Source of the DNA: Penium margaritaceum
Taxonomy: Eukaryota; Streptophyta; Zygnematophyceae; Desmidiales; Peniaceae
DNA: 31,774 bases
Assembly: GCA_023375785.1 (NCBI GenBank)
Contig: SZWC01007334.1
Location: 38,399 to 70,172 of the forward strand
Reading direction: 5' to 3'
Each line of letters starts with the position of its first letter. Within the stretch, counting starts at the first letter, position 1. Below, piece after piece: positions 1-10,222 of this stretch. The notes under the pieces were generated by a model. That model ran no database searches and was not told the origin of the DNA. It was given only the letters and a program-made list of their open reading frames with translations. The position numbers and the translations under genes were made by a program.

Positions 1-234
1 CTCCCAGAAGAGGCGACAGAAGAGCCAACAAATACCTATTATGGAATCTACCTTTCATCCCCTACCACAAGTTTCAATCGCTGTCTCTTCACAATCATAT
101 TCGGTCAACCTACTTCTACCCTGGAACTTTCACAAAACACACTAACCGTACCATTGAGCCTGAAGAGAGCGAGGAAACGCACCATCACAAACCTAATCAC
201 CGGTGGCTAACTTGCACACTGGCTCCTTTTCTAC

Positions 235-1644
235 ATGCCTCAATCTGCCTTCAGTCATACCTTAGCAAAGCAAAAGAAAACTAGGCTTTTCCTCATCTCA
301 AAGGCTGACTTAAGGCAGCCATTCCAATCATACATCGGACGCTGCAAGGCTCGGAAATCTACCTTGGAGAACCACTGTAAAGTGAAAACAAATGAATCAT
401 TCACACACCATGAACACCTGTTCACACTCACCTGGAACATCACTCAGTCATTCCACCAGGAGAATACCCACATGGTGACCTTTCACTCATGCCACATAGA
501 AGCAGACAGCACACATAGACTAACTAACATACCTCACAACAACCCTGCCCCCTCACAAGAAGATTTCACAAACATAACCATAGTGACAAGTCGACTCATC
601 ACTGCAAATGTCGCAACAGCGACCACCATCACACACTTACAGTTCTCCTTCCTAACAGCCCCCCTCGTAAACACTGGTACAGCACAATCATACCTTACCG
701 ACCACAAACTCTCACATCTTACACACATCAAAGCAACAGCACAAGACCGTCACCCCGTTCCAAAACATTTCTCTCAACACTCAATAACCAACCCAAGCAT
801 GGTCGTGGGTGGCGAGTCAACAACAAATCACAATATCTCCCCTTCCACGTCCCTTGACAGAAAGCACACAAACTCTAGGCCGTGCCCTCTAACCCCGGAC
901 CACCCTCCATTGGTTCATCAGACACTCTCAGGCCTAAGCAATGACACCACTCACCAGCCACCCAGCCAAGTCACTACGAAGCCAAGCTCCCGTACCAACA
1001 AAACAAGGGGATTATCACAAAAACCTCCTTTTTCTGTCTCAGATACAACAGAAACCATAACCCGGAGAGTAACCAGGAACACTCCCTTCACGTTTTCCGG
1101 GCAAAAAAGCAACACTGATCACCAACCCAATCCCAACGGGCAAAACAACAAAAGACAGAGACAACTAACGAACATCAGCGAAGACACAAATAAGAAAAGT
1201 AAAAAAGGGCACCATGTCCCAATGGGACACAACAGGAAACGACCCTCATCAACGCTTTCAGTTCATCGAGTGCCAAAAAGGACGAGAACAACCGCTGTAC
1301 ATGTCGCACCTTCAATCACCCCGAGGGAGCAAAACCTATTCATCCTATGTCTTAACATCAACGGCATCGCTAAACCGGAGAAAATACCCTTCTTAAAAAA
1401 CTTCCTAGAAGTACAAAAACCAGCGATATGTGTCCTCGTAGACACCCACCTCGACACGGACCGCAAAATTGAGAAACTACGCAAACAAATCGGATGGAAT
1501 ATCACATACGCCCTCTCCGAATCCACACACACAGCATACTTCACAAGAAAGACACCTCTAGCGTCAAACACACTGACTCAATACATACTGGAAACAACAG
1601 AATCTGCCAAGACATTTTTCACATCTGTGACGAACAGCTGGTAA
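235..1644 (+). pseudogene. LINE leader ORF running into start of endonuclease
   Basis: A 469-codon frame. Residues 1 to about 360 are low in complexity (Thr, Ser, His, Asn, Pro) with no zinc knuckle or coiled coil that I can see. Residues about 300-355 are basic (RKRPSS, PKRTRTT), which would suit RNA binding or nuclear entry. From about residue 367 it reads the beginning of an AP-type endonuclease (LCLNINGIAKPEK, then PAICVLVDTHLD). The usual metal-binding Glu of the ETH motif is Asp here (DTHL). The endonuclease then continues in another frame from about 1590, so a one-base shift lies between about 1560 and 1610. Whether residues 1-360 are a true ORF1 fused in frame or an N-terminal extension of ORF2 cannot be told. 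The start at 235 is simply the first ATG. Confidence 0.6.
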
Positions 1645-3698
1645 TCACGTCAATCTACGCTCCTCCACAACTGAAGCACCAAAAAAGCTTCTTCAAATCT
1701 CTGGACCAATTCCTAACTGATCATCCCACCGATCTTTTATTGGGAGATTTCAACACAACGTGCTACTCGACAGACAGACTTCCTCCAGAGGTACCAAAGG
1801 ACTCAGCTCACTTAACAACGTTAGGAACTGTGCACAACCTACATGACAGTTTCCGAACACTGAAACCCCTTGACCTGGTCTATACCTTTCACTCATCAGC
1901 TCACAAAACTTCTTCCCGAATAGACAACATCTACCACCATGATAAAATCAACAGTTCAATCAATGACGCCTTTCATGTCAGCTTACACAGTAATTTAACT
2001 GACCATATAGCAGCGGCAGGAATCAAACTCAACCTACAAACAGACAATGCACCTGGTCAAGGCATATGGAGGATGAACAGCTCCCTACTAAACAGACCAT
2101 TTGGTCAAAAATTGCTCAGTTCAGTTACCAACCAAAACTGGGAAACATACGTTACAAAGATTCAAAAAGATTTTAAAAACTACGCAGCGGAAGAGCAAAA
2201 GAGAAAAATCAAAACAACCAAAGACCTCAACACCAAAATCGATAAAATCCAACAAGCCCTCTGCGCTGACCCTTACAACTCGAAGCTAAAAAGCGACCTC
2301 CTTAAATTTGAAACCTCACTCAACAAGTATGTCCTGTCTGACCACCAACACAAACAAACCATTGCACAACAAACCTGTATTGAAAACATTGGTCATGCAT
2401 CGGCGCTTCTCACCAGCCACATCAAAGCTAGGAAACGTGCAGTCACAATTGTAGCACTCAAAACAAAAGACGGAACGGTCACAACAGACCCGAAACTCAA
2501 GGAAGAAGTAATCACAACCTACTACACCGGTCTTTACAAAACTCCACTTAATCAGGGTGACAAACCCGCGATACCGCCGCTAGCACAAGTACCTGCGGCT
2601 CTTATACAAATGCTGATATCACCTCTAACGGAAGAAGAAATCTCATATTGCATTCGCAAACTACCCAAAAGGAAAGCACCGGGACCAGACGGGCTTCCTG
2701 CGGAATTCTATCAAGCCGGCCCAAAAAACATCACAAAACTTCTAGTGGAGACTTTCCACGACTTCCTACAAAACCCCCACAAATACCCACATTTCACCAA
2801 CTCAGTAACCTGTCTACTTTTCAAAAAAGGAGATCCAACAGACATAAGGAATTATCGACCAATCTCACTCCTCGACACAGTATACAAACTCCTGGAAAAG
2901 GTACTAGCTAACAGGCTCCGGAAAGTGTTACCATATATCATAAGCCCAGAACAAACTGGATTTGTTCATGGTCGAAAAATTAAAGACACACTCTCCTGTA
3001 TATTTGATCTACAGCACTGGTCTTCCCATACCAAACAAGACTTCACCTTTGTTCTGGCTGACTTCGAGAAAGCGTATGACACTCTCTTACGCCCTCACCT
3101 TTACGAAACCATGGCTAGAATGGGATTTCCACCCTTGTTCATTAGCTGGATCCAATGGACGTTACTAAACACAAAAACGAGTTTTCTCATCAATGGACAT
3201 AAATCAGAACACATCACAACGGAGACAGGAGTGAGACAAAGATGTCCCATCGCCCCCTTGCTCTTTATAATCGCAATGGAACCCCTAAACCAGTATTTTA
3301 AAACCTTCATAGACAAGCCAATCACTACTTTCCCTGAATGTCCAGCCTTTGGGGCATACGCAGACGACACGACAGTAGTGGTCAAAGACCAAGCTAATCT
3401 TGATAAGGCTATCCAAATTCTCNTCTTTATAATCGCAATGGAACCCCTAAACCAGTATTTTAAAACCTTCATAGACAAGCCAATCACTACTTTCCCTGAA
3501 TGTCCAGCCTTTGGGGCATACGCAGACGACACGACAGTAGTGGTCAAAGACCAAGCTAATCTTGATAAGGCTATCCAAATTCTCAAACTAAGCGCACCAC
3601 TCACAGGTCTAAAAGCCAACGCAGGGAAAACATTACTATTTCCAGCAGGCCCACACTCAACAACCCCTAAAAAAACACACGTATCAAGTAACCACTGA
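1494..3698 (+). pseudogene. LINE ORF2 core: endonuclease C-terminal part and reverse transcriptase
   Basis: Nicks target DNA and reverse-transcribes the element's RNA. True homology starts near 1590, and the ATG at 1494 is not meaningful. Endonuclease motifs: SIYAPPQ, LLLGDFNT, SRIDNIYHH and LTDH, carrying the usual catalytic Asp, Asn and His. RT motifs: KAPGPDGLPAEF at about 2680, FKKGDPTDIRNYRPISLL at about 2820-2870, GFVHGRKIKDTL, DFEKAYDTL (first catalytic Asp), GVRQRCPIAPLLF (usually RQGCP) and AYADDT (catalytic Asp pair). The AYADDT box appears twice because 161 bp are duplicated around the N at 3423. The duplication adds exactly 54 codons, so the frame stays open. Reading is lost at a run of seven A at 3669-3675 and continues in the next frame. 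Confidence 0.93.
3262..3584 (+). other. 161-bp direct duplication flanking a single N (probable assembly join)
   Basis: Bases 3262-3422 and 3424-3584 read the same, with one N at 3423 between them. This is what results when two contigs with overlapping ends are abutted with a one-base gap. The offset of 162 is a multiple of three, so the RT frame is kept and the protein seems to contain its YADD segment twice. Collapsing the repeat would give a normal RT length between the RQRCP and GLKANAGK segments. Confidence 0.88.
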
Positions 3699-4137
3699 CC
3701 CACAACGGGTACTAGGTCTCAACCTCGACCACGACATCAACATCATGGCAATGTGGTCCAAACTAGCCAAACAACTCTATGACTCGGCTGTCTTGTGGCG
3801 CAGATTCCATTTTACAATCGAAACCAAACTTGCCATTATAAGACATTACCTAGTCCCCAGATTCCTATATCATTCAGAAATGTGCCCACCAGCACCTGAA
3901 ATCTTAAAAGATATCCAACACACTATCCTTAATTTCTTGTCCGCGTCCAAACAAGATGGTAAACTCCGATTCGTCAACAAACAGCTCGCCATCCTCCCAA
4001 CTCAACACGGAGGCCTCGGAATCCCCTGGGCTCAATATATCATCCATGCACAGTGTACAATGCGCGCGTACAAATTTCTCACACCAACGCAAGACATGTG
4101 GAAAAAAAGTGGTATGCCACACAAACTGTTTCCCTAA
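3661..4137 (+). pseudogene. LINE ORF2, segment just after RT
   Basis: Continues ORF2 in a new frame after the A7 run at 3669-3675. It reads VLGLNLDHDINIMAMWSKL, then RHYLVPRFLYHSEM and the typical post-RT motif THGGLGIPWA. This alpha-helical stretch normally links the RT to the C-terminal domain. The ATG at 3745 is internal, not a start. The frame ends at a TAA at 4135-4137, but homology has already moved to the next frame, probably at A7 (4102-4108) or A6 (4136-4141). Confidence 0.8.
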
Positions 4138-4705
4138 AAAAGGGCACTTCTTCCTCTCAGACCCAGCCATCCTCAAACACAAATCTTTACCAAACCCAAG
4201 ATGGACAGAGATCCTAAGATGCTTCCTAAAAACTAATCCGACCATTCTACCACCTAAAAGACTTAGAGCAGAAATCCTCGAAGAATACGCCGCCTACAAT
4301 TGCTTCATCCGAAAGCCTAACGGCGAACCTTTTGGTTAAGATAAGCGAGAACACTTCCTGCTTGACATGGAACTTCAAGTAAAACATCTGTTTCCGGCCA
4401 TAGCGATGCAAATGGATGCATCTTTTGAACCAAAGCTCTACAACCCCCGAACTCGCCAGGACACCACCATTCTCGACAATGTCATTAGAAACCTACCAAA
4501 TGACTGGGTAGCCATCATAGAAGGCACATGCACTGATGACTCGCTGTTGTCCACACACTGGTCCATAACATCATACACGCATCAGCCACCTGTTTTCATC
4601 TATCGAATGAAAAAGGAAAAAGGACTGCTACATCATGACAACCTTAACTGTCCTACCAGACAGAGAATTAGCCCCAACAACTTTCCCCGACACACCAGTT
4701 CATGA
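4118..4705 (+). pseudogene. LINE ORF2, connecting segment with an in-frame stop
   Basis: The third frame used by ORF2. It reads CFPKKGHFFLSDPAILKHKS through PNPRWTEILRCF and NCFIRKPNGEPFG, then a TAA at 4337-4339, then REHFLLDMELQVKHLF to about 4640. The protein-like composition on both sides of the stop suggests a nonsense mutation rather than a natural end. No catalytic motif is expected here. A frameshift at about 4635-4660 moves the reading to the next frame. Confidence 0.7.
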
Positions 4706-5546
4706 TCTGAGTATCTGGACCCCAGTCCATGTTGAAGAAGGTCGCTTTGTTGGTTACAGTAATGATACGATGATTCCATCCTGGAGGCTACAAACGTCAA
4801 AAGAACCAAAATTAATGACGCTATACCAATGCTTCCTTCCTCCCACCCAGGCAATAATCCCTTACCAGGAAAAATGGGCACCGGAAAACATCAACCCCCC
4901 AAACTCAAAATTCCTCCAAGAAACACTGCAATCCCATCTCCTCCCCCCAACGCCAAAAGACATCATAATCCGAATAGCAATTAGAAGCATCCAAGTTTGG
5001 ATCAGATTACACTTTCTTCCCCAACCCTTTGAAGTCACCTGTCCACTCTCCAATCTTCACTCTGAAACAATCACACATGCCTTTAGCCAATGCCCAAAAA
5101 TCAAACACATTATTCACAAACTGAACCCCTCTCTACACCTGATTTTTGAACTTGAAACAAGCACACCCATTCTTTTCCAGCATAGTCACCAAAGTTTCAA
5201 ATGGTGGCAACTGCTACAAGCTATCACCTTCAGAGAAATCTGGACATACAGAAGCAATGTATCTCTGACCTTGACACCAAATCTACGCAACCCCACAGAA
5301 ATGCTCTGCCATAAAATACTAGCAGCCTTTACACTACAGCTCAATCTGCATCTGTCATCGCTATCCAAACTGCCCACAAAAGCCCCTTTTAATCAAATGA
5401 TTGCCCAACTTTCAAGTTCCATTCACCTATGTAAAGTTGACCGGAAACTAGACCCACCTCACCTAATCCTTCACCCGCTATTCCGCTCTATCTGGTATCA
5501 CAATAACCAACGCCAGGGGGGACGATTACTTCAGGGGACTGTGTAA
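4635..5546 (+). pseudogene. LINE ORF2 C-terminal domain with degenerate Cys/His motif
   Basis: The last 300 codons of ORF2. At about 5034-5100 it carries the C-terminal signature of L1-like elements, here TCPLSN..HSETITHAFSQC: one Cys, the ET, the His and the last Cys are kept, while the second Cys of the usual C-x2-C looks replaced by Ser. This region is thought to bind the RNA template. A Trp-rich helix follows (FKWWQLLQAITFREIW), as in related elements. The frame ends at 5544-5546, about 240 bp before the poly(A). The true join to the upstream frame is near 4640, so the ATG at 4635 is not a real start. Confidence 0.8.
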
Positions 5547-5805
5547 AAACAGCTTCTGAACCCCCAACTGCAGGGTTACGACCCGTGGTGAAGATACTCT
5601 TAGGGGTGAGGTTTAGTGGGTGTGAGTCCCACATAACCCAAGGGGACATAAGTCTCATGGGTACCTAAACTGGTGTGACATTGTCACATGGGGCACAGTT
5701 TTTTGACTGAATACTCCCGCAAGAGAGGGGAGGAATCCCTCAAAGGTGCAGCATAGGTTCCCTCACATCTAAGGCTGCCTAAGCCACCAAAAAAAAAAAA
5801 AAAAA
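5547..5805 (+). other. LINE 3' UTR and 17-A tail
   Basis: About 240 bp of non-coding DNA follow the last LINE stop codon and end in 17 uninterrupted A at 5789-5805. No AATAAA is evident. The A-tract marks the 3' end of the inserted cDNA. The next base, 5806, is already inside the RNase H region of the antisense copia element. Confidence 0.85.
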
Positions 5806-6481
5806 CTCCACATGTACGACCGTGGCGTCCTTCTGTGGCACTGTCATTTCGCCAAGCAGGCTGCGCAGCCACTGAGTCTCCTTGCACAACTCAGACAGAG
5901 CAACGTACTTTACCTTAGCCATGGACACGGAAACACAATCTTGCTTCTTGCTGGCCCATGAGATGGAAGCCATTCAAGATGCACACATATCCAGAGGTGG
6001 ATTTCCTGTCATCGAGATTTCCTTCCAGTCAGCATCGGTGTAACACTTCAGGTGAAGGGGTTTCTTTCCTTCTTGGCCTCGAAGGACGAGGCCCATGTGA
6101 CGTGTCTTTTGCAGGTAGCGCAAGATGCGCTTGACTACCTGCCAATGTTGTGGCCCAAGGTTGGCCACGAATCTCCTCACTTGTCCCACATCATAGCAGA
6201 TATCCGGACGAGTCCCTACCATGGCGTACATGATGCTACCCACGGCGAACTGGTAGTGGATGTCTTGCATCTCCCTTTGGTCTGCTTCGTTGCTTGGTGA
6301 CATGGAGGCCTTCAGCTTTGTATCGGTCGTCATTGGGGTGCTGACAGGTTTGCAGTCTTCCATGTGGTAGCGCTTCAGTACCTCACCGATGTATTTGGTT
6401 TGGTTGAGTTCGATGGTGCCTGCTACTCAGTTGCAGTGGATGGCAATCCCAAGGTAGTACTTGAGAGGACCCATGTCCTTC
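5806..6481 (-). pseudogene. Copia C-A: RT C-terminal part and truncated RNase H
   Basis: After the frameshift at 6482 the frame reads the RT tail (GPLKYYLGIAIHCN, a stop, then EVLKRYHMEDCKPVSTPM at about 6360), the GSIMYAMVGTRPDICYDVG motif and YTDADWKEI. After a TGA just before the ATG at 5973 it reads SISWASKKQDCVSVSMAKVKYVAL, the RNase H segment holding the SKKQ and S-x-AE(V)-EY signature. Here the catalytic Glu of the usual EAEY appears as KVKY. Coding sequence ends at KDATVVHVE against the LINE poly(A), so the DN-x-A and TKHI motifs are absent. Confidence 0.88.
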
Positions 6482-7682
6482 ATTTGAACCTTTTGCTGAG
6501 GTCAGACTTCAGCTCATCCAGCAGCTTGACCGAAGACGAGCAGATGATCAGATCATCCACGTACAACGCAACCAGCATCAGCCCTCTCTCATCATCACGC
6601 AATTACATGCTCGGGTCATTCTGGCAATGCGCAAAGGAGAGACCGGTCATGAAACCGTCCATTTCTTTGTACCACATCCTTGGGGCCTGTTTCAGCCCGT
6701 AGAGCGCTTTCACCAACTTGCACACCTTGCCCTTGGGAGCTTCGACTCCTTCGGGTACCTCCATCAGCACTTCCTTGTCAAGCTTCCCATAAAGGAAAGC
6801 TGTTCTGACGTCCATCTGGTGTATCTCCAAGATCTTTGCCGCTGCAATGCCAAGGAGAGAGCGGATGGAGGCAAATGTCACGACGAGCGCGAACGTCTCA
6901 TTGTACTCGGAGCCCGGGCGTTGAGAGAACCCCTTAGCCACTGCCCTTGCCTTGAACTTGTCGATGCTGCCGTCTTGCTTCTTCTTCACTCGGAGGACCC
7001 ACTTGGATCCCACCACGTGGGCCTTGTCGGGTCTATCCACCAGCACCCACGTGTCATTCTCGGCAATGGACGCAAGCTCGCTGTCCACTGCCTCCTTCCA
7101 CTTGGCCGCATCTGGGCCATTCATCGCTTCTGCCACTGTGGATGACTCTCCCTGAGCCATGCACGACCAGCAAAGGCCAATCCAATCATCCTCATACCGC
7201 AAAGGTGCTTTCTTTGGTCGCAAACTGTGCTGGAATGCTGGTGCGGCTTCTTGCTTTGGTGCTGGTGCTTCCACAGGTGGTGGTTTATCGGCGTCGTCTT
7301 CGTGAGAAGAGCCGTCAGACTCCGAGTCAGACTCGGAAGCCCCGGACGCATTGGTATCCGCGTCCATATTAGATGCTACGTCATCCTCTGCAGCTACTCT
7401 CCCATTCCCACCACCTGCTGGCTAAGCGAGCCAGTTGTCGGGTGCTTGGTCTCCAGACTCAAGCAACACTACCCACTCTCCCGCTTTGGGAGCGAGATTC
7501 GGGTCCAACAGCTCTCCCTTTTCAACGGTGTGTTCGTCAAACACGACGTCACGGCTTCTCACGAGCTTGCCTGCTTCCTGGTCCGATAGGCTTTGTGTGA
7601 TGTGTGGTACCCAACCATGACGCAATTCCTGGAACGTGCGTCCAGCTTGCCTCCACCTTCTCTCGACTGGATCTTCACCCAT
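6482..7682 (-). pseudogene. Copia C-A: post-integrase linker and reverse transcriptase
   Basis: Begins with the end of the integrase C-terminal region (SRDVVFDEH at about 7550), a stop near 7424, then an acidic, Ser-rich linker (SESDSESDGSSHEDD) typical of copia elements. RT follows: NDTWVLVDRP, GSKWVLRVKKKQDG, KARAVAKGFSQRPG, HQMDVRTAFLYG (first catalytic Asp), KALYGLKQAPRMWY, a TAA at 6603-6605, and YVDDLIICSSS at about 6540-6570 with the catalytic Asp pair intact. A one-base loss in an A run at about 6480-6484 (KRFK then MKDMG) breaks the frame. Confidence 0.9.
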
Positions 7683-8368
7683 GTAGTTGACCTAAACACC
7701 TTCAGATGAGATGCGTTGGGTTTCTTTCCTGACCATGCTTCCTGTGGGGTCTTCTGCTGCTTGTCCTGCTCCTTTCCACGCTTCCTCAAGGCGGTCGCTG
7801 GTGTGAGGTTCAAGAGGTAGCAAGCCGTTGTTGCTGCTTCAGCCCAAAAGCAAGGTGGGAGCTTGGCGTCGAAGTGCATATTTCGCACCATGCCGAGCAG
7901 GGTCTGGATCATCCTCTGGGCAACACCGTTGCTTTGGGGGTTGTAAGGGGTAGTTTGCTCGTGGCAGATGCCATGGTGCTTGAGCCAAGGCTTGTATGCC
8001 TCATACTCACCCCCGTTGTCACTTTGGAGCATCTTCACTTTCTTGGACGTTTGCCGCTCCACCATGGCGACGAACTCGAGGAGCTTCTCCTTGACCCCTC
8101 CCTTTGATTTGAGGAAGTAGATCTGCAACTTGCGGCTGTGGTCGTCAATGAAGGTCAGGAAGTACTTGCTTCCTCCATTAGATGGTGTGCGGAAGAATCC
8201 ACACACGTCACTGTGTATCAGCTCCAAGACATGCACTCCTCGTTGACCTCCTCTCCCAAACGGCTTCTTTTTTGCCTTCGCTTGGAGGCATGGTTCACAC
8301 AATGTACACCCTTCACCATGCTTCATGGTGCACCCTTCCATTCCGCGGACTACCTCTTCCTCCTGCAT
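7585..8368 (-). pseudogene. Copia C-A: integrase, catalytic Glu replaced by Gln
   Basis: Inserts element cDNA into the genome. Visible parts: zinc-binding end CTLCEPCLQAKAKKKPFGR, HSDVCGFF with the first catalytic Asp, YFLTFIDDHSRK, LQSDNGGEYEAY with the second Asp, and PQSNGVAQRMIQTLLGM, where the family has ERM. The third catalytic residue is therefore Gln (codon at 7916-7918). The core continues through CFWAEAATTACYLLN to HLKVFRSTTWVKI and GYHTSHKAYR, after which a one-base shift near 7590 carries the reading into the next frame. Upstream, two stops (about 8376 and 8411) interrupt the join to the protease segment. Confidence 0.92.
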
Positions 8369-8370
8369 CT

Positions 8371-9019
8371 CTTACAATGTGCTGTTGGCCACTTGGCCAA
8401 ATCGCAGGTGTCACATCTCAGCATCAGTGTCCTTGGTTGATGTTGCAGTCGCAACGGTCGCCGGTGGTGCATCCTCTGGCTCCAGTGCCACTGTCTTGCT
8501 GGCACATGCGAGTCCCTCATCCGACGCCTCGGTGACTTTGGTTTGAAGCACGTAGAGGCCGTCAACTCTTGGAACTTGAAGCATGAGATTGTCTTTGGTG
8601 TAGAAAATCGGGATGTCCTCGTTTTTAAGGGCTACCGCTTCCTTTTTGGTGAACACCAGTGTCATGTTGTTGTCGGTGATTTGTGAGATGGTCTGTAAGT
8701 TGGCTGGGAAGGAGGGCATGTACACCACCTTTTGAAGGTTGACCGTCTTCTCCGCACCGTTCACGTTGAACGTGATCACCTTGTCCCCTACGCCCATGGC
8801 TTGGACGATGCCGCCGTTTGCACACTTGATGCGCATGACAGATTCGGTCGTGGAGACAAATCCACCCTTCTCTTTTGATGAGTGGTGGTTGGTGCCCAAG
8901 TCAAGGGCAAATGCCCCGGGCCTAAGGATCACTGCACTCTTCATGGACAGCCCCCTAGCCATCATGTTGGTGAGCTCCTTCTTCTCCTTTCCACCTATGT
9001 TCCCGCCTTCTTTCTTGGG
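8371..9019 (-). pseudogene. Copia C-A: protease and pre-integrase region
   Basis: Same frame as gag. It contains FALDLGTNHHSS at about 8910-8880, the position of the aspartic protease active site (usually LDSGATNH), with the catalytic Asp kept and Ser replaced by Leu. It goes on through VMRIKCANGGIVQAMG and VYMPSFPANLQTISQ, typical of copia pre-integrase segments. It ends at DAEM, a TGA at 8411 and HLRFGQV, the GAG-pre-integrase motif with Trp replaced by a stop and its second His by Gln. Confidence 0.85.
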
Positions 9020-9808
9020 ACTACGGTAGTCCCTAGCCTAGTGCCCAGCCTTGCCATAGTTGTGACAGTTGCTGGGCTTCTTAGAACTCTTCCCGCCACC
9101 ATTGCCTTTCCCTCCACCGCCACCGCTTCCGCTGTTGCCTTGACTGGAGCGAGAGCTTGCACCTTGTCCACCAAAGCGAGAGGCATAGGCTGAGATGTTT
9201 GCCTCACTGCCACTACGTCACATGGACTTGTTGCGGACGTGTTCGGTGACAGCCTCGTACGTCAGATCTGCCTCCTTCCAACCGCCAAATACGGTGATCA
9301 AGGACCCCCAGCTTTCTGGCAGCGGCATTAGAAGGATCATGGCACGCATGTTAGAGTCGAGACTCCATTCCATTTGCTGGACCTCCTGCAACACGTTGTC
9401 GAATGACTGCAAAAATACGGGTATCGATTCTCCTTTGCTCACATTGAACGACATCAACCTTTGGAAGATGAAGAGTCGGTTTGCTAGGGCGTTCGATTGA
9501 TGCACACGTGAGAGCTTTGCTTAGATTTCTGCAGCCAATGTGCATCCTATGATGTGGGAGTATTGAGGCTCGTTGATGGACGTTACAAGAATGGCGAGAG
9601 CCATGTTGTTCTTCATCGTCCATGCTACAAGATCAGCCGCATACGTCGTCACCGTCGCATCGGCGGGTGCTATCTCGGTCCCTTTTAGGATGTCGATGTA
9701 GCCACGCACGTTCATGATAATCTCAAACTGCCATTTCCACAAGGGAAAACCTGTCCCCGTGAATTTGGACATACCCGCCTCAAGGCGGGCTGGAGTCGGA
9801 TCCGCCAT
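9020..9808 (-). pseudogene. Copia C-A: gag with ruined zinc knuckle
   Basis: Structural capsid protein. The likely start is the ATG at 9808 (MADPTPARLEAGMSKFTGTG), which begins the UBN2-type gag domain, and FPLWKWQFEIIMNVRGYID follows. In-frame stops lie at 9521-9523 (where a Trp is expected after AAEI) and 9216-9218. A Gly/Ser-rich hinge leads to a CCHC zinc knuckle at 9067-9026 that reads C-HN-Y-GKAG-H-stop-ARD-Y: two of three Cys have become Tyr and a Trp a TAG. All are G-to-A type changes. The nucleic-acid-binding function is lost. Confidence 0.85.
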
Positions 9809-10222
9809 TTCCTGCGGTTGCTTGTCTACTCTACTTCGCTGATACTCTGCTTTTTTTAGGCTGATGAGGCTTATGAGGCTGCTGACTGCAACAGTTGTCA
9901 AAGATACTGTTGGTTCCATTGCATACCCCTCCCGCATATGATCGCCTAGGGTGATGGTGTTGTCGTGAGAGAACAGACTCGAGGTCGTACCACCTTCTAA
10001 AGAGGGGTAGAGCTTAATCCCGTTGGGGCTCGAGGGTCTTTTCCAACATGGAAAGAGCTGTTGCTTGTCCCCTAGTCCGTCACGTGCACGCACCCTACCT
10101 GAAGAAGCTGATGGAGCCGATGGAGCATATAACGCCGTCCACTGGTCGTGTCCCTGTTGTACCTGTGCGCCCTACAAGATCACGTGCTAGTCGGTCTTGG
10201 AAGCGTGTCTTAGAACCAGAAG
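9809..10222 (-). other. Copia C-A untranslated leader with possible primer-binding site
   Basis: DNA between the gag start and the LTR. The frame stays open upstream of the gag ATG to 10093 but looks non-coding. Next to the LTR the minus strand reads TGGTTCTAAGACACG at about 10217-10203, starting with the TGG expected of a tRNA primer site. It does not match the initiator tRNA-Met site used by the gypsy elements here, and I cannot assign a tRNA to it. Confidence 0.4.

Larger units (their letters stand above)
1..5805 (+). mobile_element. L1-like LINE (non-LTR retrotransposon), 5' end outside window
   Basis: An autonomous non-LTR retrotransposon that would copy itself by target-primed reverse transcription. 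In order it shows an S/T/H/N-rich leader reading frame, an AP-type endonuclease, a reverse transcriptase with an intact YADD box, a C-terminal Cys/His region, a 3' UTR and a 17-base poly(A) tail. There are no LTRs. The reading frame of the second protein is broken near 1590, 3669-3675, 4102-4141, 4337 and 4640, and several breaks sit on A homopolymers, so some could be base-calling errors. The sense strand is strikingly rich in A and C. The 5' end and any upstream target-site duplication are not in the window. The element ends exactly where the antisense copia element C-A is cut. The clade is most like L1, but the exact family is not settled. Confidence 0.93.

Noticed and set aside
1494..3698. 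A novel RT protein with two YADD active sites
   Set aside because: The second copy is a base-for-base duplicate on either side of an N, so it is best explained as unmerged contig ends.
6052..8546. Open frames on the plus strand opposite the copia pol gene
   Set aside because: They are antisense shadows of copia RT and integrase. The minus strand carries all recognisable motifs.
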